Part shown: positions 1 to 5,100 of the stretch, one piece after another
How positions within the stretch are numbered: position 1 is the first letter of the stretch
Layout of the letters: each line of letters starts with the position of its first letter
Assembly: GCA_002068715.1 (NCBI GenBank)
Contig: MWAR01000504.1
Span: 1 to 5,100 of the forward strand
Source: a bacterium ADurb.Bin374
GTDB lineage: Bacteria > Riflebacteria > Ozemobacteria > Ozemobacterales > Ozemobacteraceae
DNA length: 5,100 nucleotides
Reading direction: 5' to 3'
Made by a program: the position numbers and the translations under genes
Notes under the pieces: model-generated
Seen by the model: only the letters and a program-made list of their open reading frames with translations
Databases searched by the model: none
Told to the model about the DNA's origin: nothing

Positions 1-2395
1 CAGCCTGCGCGCTTCCAGTGAGGTTGAGACTGTAACGCTGGATGTATATAACCGTAGAATTCAAATTGCCCCAGCCAACATAAACACCATTTGCATCCAC
101 ATACAGATCGTGAATGACGGCTCCGCTCATTGGAGGAGTCAGAGACATAGACCCCTCGACGGCGCCATCATTGGGAGTTGCCATGCTGTACTTCACGATG
201 GCGATGTCAGTAGTCCTGGAACCGATTGCATACAGATCTCCGTTGAACATGAACGACCTGACGAGTGAGCCAATGTTAAAGTTGGAATTATATATTACTG
301 GATTATTGAATACTCTGCTCGTCGTGATGCTGATCTCGGCACGAGGGCTGGCGGACATGCCGCTGTATCCGGTTGCTTCCACTCCGAATGTGTATGACGT
401 ATTGGGGGCCAGTCCCGTGAACGTGTAGGAGTTGGAAGTGGTCGATGTCACGGATACGCCGTTCATATAGACGGTATAGCCGTTCGTGGCGCCCGAAAGC
501 GAATTCCAATTCAGCGTATACGAAGTCATGCCGAGCGTGCCTGCTGCGGTGATCGTCGGGCTGGCCGTGAACTGTTTGGGGATCCCGGTGAGGACGTTGC
601 TCAGGACACCCTGGTTGCTGACGCTCACCTCGTGCAATCCGGGATTGATCAGGTTGGTTGTGCCTGTCAGTTGGTTTGCGCTCACGTAAGAGGTCGTAAC
701 TGATGAGCCGTCGATGCGGATCGCGGAGTTGGCCGTGAAACGAGATCCGGTTACGGTTATCTGAGTGCCCAGGGCATTGAATGTCACTGGCGAACTCAGA
801 ACGGGGAACGTCTGAGTGAGAGAAAAGTCTTGTGTTTTCTGATTTCCGGTTGCCAGAGTGACGGCATACGACGCAACCGCGTAGCCCGACATGGTGTCGA
901 CGGAAACGGAATACACACCGGGATTGACGATGAAATAGTAGGTCGAACTGTTGTAGAGATTGCTGTTGTACGTTACAAGAGTGCCGTTTTGGAAAAGGCT
1001 GATGGTGGCTGGATGGGAATAATCCACTCCTGTGACGGTTCCGCTGACGGCTGCTTTTGTCCAGGTCAGGGCGATATCCTGCGTTTTGTTGTCGCCTGCG
1101 GCAATCGTGATGGAAACAGAAGCCAGAAGATAGTTGTTGTATGCCGGGATAACGATGGAATACGTCCCGGTGGCAATTCCGGAAAAATCGTAACTGGCAG
1201 AAGTTCCGGACACATACAGGTATTTCGAATTCACCTGTTCCCCGTTTTGATACAGATTGATGTTGGAATTGGGATACTGCGTCTGGCCGGCCGGGGCCAC
1301 GATGCCAGTGATCGTGCCGGAGATATTTCCCGTCGTGGGGAGTATCTCGGACAAGGTTACGGTATTGATGGTCTTCGAGGGAGAGTCGACGAGAACGTTC
1401 GTCGAGGTGGCGTAACTCTTCCCATTAGAGTAGCCGCTGAATGAAATGGTTTGCTGGCCGTAAGGGATCCCCTCGAGGGTGTAATTTCCGTTTGCATCTG
1501 TTTCTGTGGAGCCACCGTCCGTCGAGACAGTGATTCCAGTATTGTCGGTTGCGCCCGGAATCTTTGCTATGCCGGTGATCGTGGCTTCAGCGGCAACGAG
1601 TTCGAGCGTTCCGAGGGGGTAGTCTTGGCCGGCGATCGGGGTCACCTGCACTGGGGCATTTTTGAAGGTATAAATACCTGAAGAAGAAGCCCGAACGCTT
1701 CCCTGGACTGCCGAAATGGCCGGCTGAGACGGAGCTTTGCCTGCCGTCGAGGCGTTGGCGGAGGAGGCGCGAACGGAATAATATGAGCCTGGGATGACGG
1801 GAATGAGCGTATAGGGTGTTGTCTCAACGGGGACGTTCATGATCTTGAACGAGCCGTCGAGGCCGGCGATGCTCATATACGAGGTGCCATCGAGGTAGAC
1901 GATACCTTGGACGGGATCCCCATCCATGGTGATTTTACCGGAGATGCTTCCCGTCGGCTTGAGGGCCAGGTCGAGATTCGAAATGGCGCCGAGGACGACC
2001 GGCTGGGAAATCTGGATCGATGGGGAGATCAGTGCCTGCACCGTGTAGGTACCAACCGGAACCTGGGTGAACGAGTAGTAGCCGTTTGCATCAGACGTCG
2101 TCTGATATCCCGTGCCATCGGCCGTCAGAACCGAGATGTCGGGTTCTATGCTGTTCAATATAGAAGCGCGCCGGGATAATTCTGTCTCATCCGAGGTCGT
2201 TTTCATCAGGTAGACGGTTGCCTTGGAAACGGCGTTGCCGTTATATGTTACCCGCCCTTTCAGATCGGCGAGACTGCCGTCTGACGTCGTGGCAACGGGG
2301 CTGGAACCGCCACCACCACCGCCGCCGCAGCCGACGGTGAGAAGGACGCCGAGAAACAGGACCAGTGACAGCAGAGAAACAAAGGATTTTCGCAT
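1..2395 (-). CDS. Large mosaic surface lipoprotein (carboxypeptidase-regulatory-like, IPT/TIG, FN3, beta-propeller-like), 3' end outside window
   Basis: The frame is open from the ATG at 2395 to base 1, giving 798 visible residues and no stop. Residues 1-22 form a lipoprotein signal peptide ending in LLTVGC, with Cys23 as the lipidated residue, followed by seven glycines. Carboxypeptidase-regulatory-like beta-sandwich modules lie at about 45-146 (with SDANGYYSF), 147-215, 271-351 (with TDANGNYTL), 358-444 and 448-527. An IPT/TIG-like module follows at about 528-600 and a fibronectin type III-like module at about 611-692 (with LAPNTSYTFGV). From about 699 two repeats resemble SBBP-type beta-propeller blades (VDANGVYVGW, then YIQRYS). 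A GAGGGAG ribosome site at 2404-2410 supports the start. The gene lies 25 bases after the upstream lipoprotein gene, probably in one operon. Family knowledge suggests an envelope-anchored adhesion or binding protein; no catalytic motif is visible. Gene and export signal are firm; the specific role is unknown. Confidence 0.9.
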   Translation of the reverse strand, partial: MRKSFVSLLSLVLFLGVLLTVGCGGGGGGGSSPVATTSDGSLADLKGRVTYNGNAVSKATVYLMKTTSDETELSRRASILNSIEPDISVLTADGTGYQTTSDANGYYSFTQVPVGTYTVQALISPSIQISQPVVLGAISNLDLALKPTGSISGKITMDGDPVQGIVYLDGTSYMSIAGLDGSFKIMNVPVETTPYTLIPVIPGSYYSVRASSANASTAGKAPSQPAISAVQGSVRASSSGIYTFKNAPVQVTPIAGQDYPLGTLELVAAEATITGIAKIPGATDNTGITVSTDGGSTETDANGNYTLEGIPYGQQTISFSGYSNGKSYATSTNVLVDSPSKTINTVTLSEILPTTGNISGTITGIVAPAGQTQYPNSNINLYQNGEQVNSKYLYVSGTSASYDFSGIATGTYSIVIPAYNNYLLASVSITIAAGDNKTQDIALTWTKAAVSGTVTGVDYSHPATISLFQNGTLVTYNSNLYNSSTYYFIVNPGVYSVSVDTMSGYAVASYAVTLATGNQKTQDFSLTQTFPVLSSPVTFNALGTQITVTGSRFTANSAIRIDGSSVTTSYVSANQLTGTTNLINPGLHEVSVSNQGVLSNVLTGIPKQFTASPTITAAGTLGMTSYTLNWNSLSGATNGYTVYMNGVSVTSTTSNSYTFTGLAPNTSYTFGVEATGYSGMSASPRAEISITTSRVFNNPVIYNSNFNIGSLVRSFMFNGDLYAIGSRTTDIAIVKYSMATPNDGAVEGSMSLTPPMSGAVIHDLYVDANGVYVGWGNLNSTVIYIQRYSLNLTGSAQA
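815..1324 (-). repeat. Two adjacent related modules (residues 358-444 and 448-527) of the large lipoprotein
   Basis: The two modules align over their length. Each opens with SGT(I/V)TG, has a strand motif (N)LYQNG or SLFQNG, and closes with AAGDNKTQDIALT or ATGNQKTQDFSLT. The DNA at 1064-1115 and 815-870 is also visibly similar around the closing motif. They look like an internal tandem duplication that has since diverged. They lack the DANG turn seen in the first and third modules. Confidence 0.7.
2306..2329 (-). other. Lipidation cysteine and seven-glycine tether
   Basis: The codon for Cys23 (2327-2329) is followed by seven consecutive glycine codons, a mix of GGC and GGT, and then two serines. 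A glycine run straight after the lipidated cysteine is a recurrent flexible linker in large bacterial surface lipoproteins. Position +2 is Gly rather than Asp, so by the enterobacterial Lol rule the protein would go to the outer membrane; whether that rule holds here is unknown. Confidence 0.75.
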
Positions 2396-2420
2396 GTTCA
2401 GATCTCCCTCATCCTAAAAT

Positions 2421-3065
2421 CTAGTCGATCGTGACGTTCGGAACGGTCAGGAACTCGAAGCCGTCTTTCGCGACGACCAGCGTGTAGGTGCCGGCGGCGG
2501 GAGCTTCGAGGTAGTAATAGCCGTTTGCATCGGTCAGGGTTTCGGCGACCGGGGTATCACCCTGGTAGAGGACCGCCGCGGCGTTCTGAACGGGCAGGCC
2601 CGACTGGGAATCCCGGATGTAGCCTTGAATGCCCGTGGCGGTGACGACGAACGAGGGGAGGGTTTCGATGGTGAAGTTGTCGAAGACCCAGCGTCCCTCG
2701 TACAGCGAAAGTTCGAACATTACGTTCACCGTCGTGGCCGCCACATCCGCGAAACGGTATCGGGTGTAGACGCGAGCGAGGCCGGTAATGGGATACTCGA
2801 TGCCGGTGACGTCGAACGTCCACGAATTCGTCTGGTTGATGTCCCGGAACGTGATCGTCTGCGTCGTGGAGGTCTGTGCGAGCAAAGGACGCGCACTCCC
2901 CGTCCATTCGGCCACGAGGCCGCGAACCGTCTCTTCCGGCGTGTTCGGATTCGGTGCCGTCGAGGTGCCGCCCTTGCCGAGACAACCCGTCAAGGCGAAC
3001 AGGCTGATGAAAACACAGGGGAGCAGGAGAATCAGGATTCTCCGAGGCGGGGAAACAGTGTACAT
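2421..3065 (-). CDS. Lipoprotein with NTF2-like middle region and C-terminal carboxypeptidase-regulatory-like domain
   Basis: This encodes 214 residues ending in TAG at 2421-2423. The N-terminus has two arginines (8-9), a hydrophobic stretch (10-25) and the lipobox ALTGC, with Cys28 lipidated and Leu29 at +2. A Thr/Pro/Asn-rich linker spans about 33-43. Residues 43-136 have an opening helix (PEETVRGLVAEW) and alternating beta-strands, including a closing FELSLYEGRWVFDNFTIE; this resembles small NTF2-like or lipocalin-like folds, but the assignment is tentative. Residues 147-214 are one carboxypeptidase-regulatory-like module with GYIRDSQSGLPVQNA, TDANGYYYLEAP and GTYTLVVAKDGFE. The start is fixed by an AAGGAGG site seven bases upstream. 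It is the first gene of a likely operon with the large lipoprotein. The product is probably a periplasm- or surface-facing accessory lipoprotein; it has no visible active site and no recognised ortholog. Confidence 0.9.
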   Translation of the reverse strand: MYTVSPPRRILILLLPCVFISLFALTGCLGKGGTSTAPNPNTPEETVRGLVAEWTGSARPLLAQTSTTQTITFRDINQTNSWTFDVTGIEYPITGLARVYTRYRFADVAATTVNVMFELSLYEGRWVFDNFTIETLPSFVVTATGIQGYIRDSQSGLPVQNAAAVLYQGDTPVAETLTDANGYYYLEAPAAGTYTLVVAKDGFEFLTVPNVTID

Positions 3066-3072
3066 GTCGTAT

Positions 3073-3079
3073 CCTCCTT
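3073..3079 (-). promoter_or_regulatory. Strong Shine-Dalgarno site of the 214-residue lipoprotein gene
   Basis: On the minus strand the sequence AAGGAGG lies seven bases before the ATG at 3065. It is a full anti-16S match at good spacing, and it settles the start codon. Confidence 0.85.
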
Positions 3080-3183
3080 GGAAACGAAGGAAGCGTCGAT
3101 CAGCCTCTCAATCTGTCGGCCGCGGCGCTGAGACTGCCGGGCCGGAGTGCCGCCGGTCTAATATCCTGTACGGCAGCGCAAAA

Positions 3184-3212
3184 AATATATCACATCGATC
3201 CGTTGTTTACAA
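3184..3212 (-). promoter_or_regulatory. Candidate sigma70-type promoter of the lipoprotein operon, extended -10
   Basis: On the minus strand a -35 element TTGTAA (3207-3212) is followed by a 17-base spacer and a -10 element TATATT (3184-3189). TGA directly precedes the -10, giving an extended -10 motif. The -10 matches consensus at five of six bases and the -35 at four. Transcription would start near 3177, leaving a GC-rich leader of about 110 bases before the ATG at 3065. The site sits in the most AT-rich part of the intergenic region. The motif match is direct; activity is inferred. Confidence 0.55.
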
Positions 3213-3213
3213 C
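3202..3213. promoter_or_regulatory. Inverted repeat GTTGT-TT-ACAAC over the -35 element
   Basis: A perfect five-base inverted repeat with a two-base centre overlaps the proposed -35 of the lipoprotein operon. Its placement suits an operator at which a dimeric regulator would block polymerase. A short palindrome like this can also arise by chance. Confidence 0.3.
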
Positions 3214-3357
3214 ATTTCCGCTCATGCGATCCGAACGGACCAGCTCGAGTGGTGCGGGGATGGAACCCGTATGAGCGGAGAACAAGCGCTTTTCGATGAA
3301 AATTGACTCGTCTTGTACGCCATGATACTATTCCGACCAAGACCGCCTGCGTTCGCG

Positions 3358-3386
3358 TTGACCTTTTCCATCTTCAGAAACAGAAT
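3358..3386 (+). promoter_or_regulatory. Candidate promoter of the FecR-domain gene
   Basis: TTGACC (3358-3363, five of six consensus bases) is followed by a 17-base spacer and CAGAAT (3381-3386, four of six). The start point would be near 3393, giving a leader of about 70 bases. The weak -10 keeps confidence modest. Confidence 0.35.
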
Positions 3387-3462
3387 GAAAGGGCGCGGAT
3401 GACGTGAGCGGAGCGGATTTGAGAGGAAGTCTACAAGAGTGAAACCCAATGAGGAGTCTGGT

Positions 3463-5100
3463 ATGAAACGTCTGCTGCTCGTCGTTTTCGCTTTCCTTTT
3501 AAGTTTCGGTGCCGTCGCGATGGCCCTGGAAGAAGCCGGTGTCGTGTTTTCCGATCTGTCAGGCCAGGTGGAAGTCCGGCCTGGCGACGATGAAGAGGCG
3601 TGGGAATTCGCGAAAATCGACCGCAAGCTCTATACGGACGACCACGTCAAGACAGGCCTCGATTCGAGCGCCATCCTCAGCTTCGCCGACATGTCGACCT
3701 TCGTGATGAAGCCGAGCAGTGAGATCATCCTCAGCTCGCCGACGAAGAAGGAAAGCAAGATCAAACTTGCTGCCGGCAACATCTGGGTGAACGTGAAGAA
3801 AATGGTCCAGGACGGCACGATGGAAATCGAGATGAGCCAGGCCGTCGCCGGTATCAAGGGAACGAACATCACCTGCCAGACCAACCCCGAGGGAACCGAA
3901 GACAGAGTCGCGGTTCTGCGCGGCATCGCGGAAGTGCTCATCAGGGAAACCCAGGAACGCGTTTCGGTCAGGGAAGGCGAAGAACTCGTCGTCAAGGCCG
4001 GCGGCAAGTCGGAAAAGAATACGATCGACGTCGAGAAGGAAAAGGACAAATGGAAAGACCAGCTCAACAGGATGGGTGAATCGATCCAGTTGAACGAAGT
4101 TCCGGATATCCTTCGCCAGATGCACCAGAGCGAGTCCGAGCGGTTCACGGCCATCCAGGACTCGTATAAAACCCTCACCGCCCAGGAATCGGTCACGGGA
4201 GAAGCCTCCCAGGGATTCTTCAAGGAAGTCGAGCGGTTCATCGGCGTTCTGATGGAAGACGGAATTATCCTCACCTCGATTCAGCTCAAGGTGACGAATG
4301 CCCTGGCCACCTCCGGCATCAAGCCCGAGGACCGTGTGAGGCTCGTCACCTACCAGAAGATGATCGCCGATGCCCGGGCGTCGATGCAGAGCTATCAGAA
4401 CGAGGCGTCGAAAATGATGAAGGTGCGGTTCAAGACAGCCGCAGTTTCCCTCGAGGAAGAGCTGTCTCCGGTTCGCGACAGCGCCCAGACCGTATTCGAA
4501 ACCGTCGATTCGATCATGCGCGAGCTCGAAGGAAATCCGGTCCAGGGCCAGGACTGGTTCCGCGCCTCGATCGACACCTGCACCGACGCTCTGGCGCAGC
4601 TGGACCCCCTCGCCGAGAACGTCTCGACGCTTCTCGAGAAAAGCCCGACCGATACCGGCGCACAGGCCCTCCTCAAGCTGATCGCCGCTTATCAGACCAA
4701 GATCGGCACGATGCTCCGGAATCTTGCCGTCGTTCCGGTCGATCCCTCGACGCTGACTGAAATGCAGCAGCTGGAAGACCTGGTCAGTGCATCCATCTAC
4801 GCCCTCCAGGAGAGAATCAACGCGTATAACACCATCTCCGGAACGTCGATCGACGTTCAGAAGCGCCAGCTGGAAGAATCCCTGCGCATCCTGAACGAGT
4901 TCTCGATCGCCCGCCGCAAATACATCAGCGCGCAGCGCATGTACGATTCCGTCATGCGCGCGGCTTCCGGCCAGAAATATCGCACTTCCGAACAGGAGGA
5001 GCTGTCCGAGATGTTCACGCGGATTTCCGACTCGTTCAGCCAGCTTGGTGTGGTGGCGGATGTGCTGCAGACCCAGCTGAACGATCTCGAGAACCAGCTC
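3463..5100 (+). CDS. Secreted FecR-domain protein with long helical C-terminal region, 3' end outside window
   Basis: The frame is open from ATG 3463 to the window edge, giving 546 visible residues. A GAGGAG ribosome site at 3451-3456, six bases upstream, supports the start. Residues 1-21 are a Sec signal peptide with an AMA cleavage site after Ala21. Residues about 28-175 fit the FecR domain: GQVEVRP near 34, LYTDDHVKTGLDSSAILSF at 56-73, the LAAGNIWVNV strand at 102-111, and the hallmark SQAVAGIKGTN at 125-135. From about 187 to 546 the sequence is charged, rich in Glu, Gln and Leu, and almost free of Gly and Pro runs, which suggests long helices or coiled coil. Two cysteines, 138 and 373, are visible in the mature part. 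Unlike classical FecR there is no cytoplasmic anti-sigma segment or internal transmembrane helix, and no ECF sigma gene is seen here. It probably acts in the periplasm or at the surface as a scaffold or sensor; the partner is unknown. Confidence 0.9.
   Translation, partial: MKRLLLVVFAFLLSFGAVAMALEEAGVVFSDLSGQVEVRPGDDEEAWEFAKIDRKLYTDDHVKTGLDSSAILSFADMSTFVMKPSSEIILSSPTKKESKIKLAAGNIWVNVKKMVQDGTMEIEMSQAVAGIKGTNITCQTNPEGTEDRVAVLRGIAEVLIRETQERVSVREGEELVVKAGGKSEKNTIDVEKEKDKWKDQLNRMGESIQLNEVPDILRQMHQSESERFTAIQDSYKTLTAQESVTGEASQGFFKEVERFIGVLMEDGIILTSIQLKVTNALATSGIKPEDRVRLVTYQKMIADARASMQSYQNEASKMMKVRFKTAAVSLEEELSPVRDSAQTVFETVDSIMRELEGNPVQGQDWFRASIDTCTDALAQLDPLAENVSTLLEKSPTDTGAQALLKLIAAYQTKIGTMLRNLAVVPVDPSTLTEMQQLEDLVSASIYALQERINAYNTISGTSIDVQKRQLEESLRILNEFSIARRKYISAQRMYDSVMRAASGQKYRTSEQEELSEMFTRISDSFSQLGVVADVLQTQLNDLENQL

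Larger units (their letters stand above)
3066..3462. other. Divergent intergenic region
   Basis: About 400 bases separate the start codons of two oppositely oriented genes. The leftward half holds the operon promoter and a GC-rich leader (about 3110-3175) that could fold weakly. The rightward half holds a candidate promoter for the FecR-domain gene. A short inverted repeat TTTTC-GAT-GAAAA lies at 3290-3302. Reading frames here lack good ribosome sites and recognisable protein features, so I call no gene. I see no RNA gene or terminator. Confidence 0.7.

Noticed and set aside
830..1444. A 204-codon plus-strand reading frame opposite the large lipoprotein
   Set aside because: It is antisense to a frame with coherent domains, has no good ribosome site, and its translation shows no recognisable features.
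3038..3044. Arg-Arg pair in the small lipoprotein signal peptide as a Tat signal
   Set aside because: The surroundings (PPRRILI) lack the S-R-R-x-F-L-K pattern; it fits an ordinary positively charged n-region before a lipobox.
3110..3175. GC-rich leader of the lipoprotein operon as a riboswitch or structured RNA
   Set aside because: Only imperfect GC stems can be drawn and no known riboswitch motif is recognisable.
3290..3302. Inverted repeat TTTTC-GAT-GAAAA as a terminator or operator
   Set aside because: The stem is short and AT-rich, with no following T-run in either useful direction, so it is not a convincing terminator.
2625..3306. Plus-strand frames of 168 and 172 codons over and beyond the small lipoprotein gene
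   Set aside because: They are antisense to a gene with lipobox and strong ribosome site, with low-complexity charged translations and no start signals.
3303..3331. TTGACT with TACTAT 17 bases later as a second rightward promoter
   Set aside because: The -10 is a weak four-of-six match and lies farther from the gene. It is possible but no better than chance in an AT-richer stretch.
3559..4274. Two long minus-strand frames (188 and 214 codons) opposite the FecR-domain gene
   Set aside because: They are shadows produced by the GC-biased codon use of the sense gene, which has clear FecR motifs and a signal peptide.

Overview
The window holds three protein genes and one divergent intergenic region. 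Two genes lie on the minus strand and read leftward as a likely operon. One lies on the plus strand and reads rightward off the right edge. All three products carry export signals: two have lipoprotein signal peptides and one has a Sec-type signal peptide. The whole segment therefore appears devoted to the cell envelope. Two lipoproteins without an Asp at position +2, plus a periplasmic-type FecR domain, suggest a diderm (Gram-negative-type) bacterium. Base composition is moderately GC-rich, and the plus-strand gene favours G/C at third codon positions. I cannot name the organism; a less-studied environmental lineage seems plausible, but that is inference.

Minus strand, right to left. A promoter with an extended -10 element (3184-3212) is followed by a leader of about 110 bases and a strong Shine-Dalgarno site. 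Next comes a 214-residue lipoprotein (2421-3065). After a 25-base gap a very large lipoprotein starts at 2395 and stays open to base 1 (798 residues visible, C-terminus outside the window). The large protein is a mosaic of at least five carboxypeptidase-regulatory-like beta-sandwich modules, an IPT/TIG-like module, a fibronectin type III-like module and the start of what looks like a beta-propeller. The small protein ends in one module of the same beta-sandwich family, so the two may be functionally related.

Intergenic region 3066-3462. It contains the leftward promoter with an inverted repeat over its -35 element, a weaker candidate rightward promoter (3358-3386), and no convincing gene.

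Plus strand. A secreted FecR-domain protein (3463 to beyond 5100, 546 residues visible) has an N-terminal FecR domain followed by a long, apparently all-helical region. It lacks the cytoplasmic anti-sigma segment and transmembrane helix of the classical iron-dicitrate regulator, so a structural or scaffold role in the periplasm is more likely than sigma-factor control.

No RNA gene, mobile element, CRISPR array or attachment site was found. The most notable content is the modular architecture of the large lipoprotein and the FecR-helical protein, neither of which I can tie to a characterised system.
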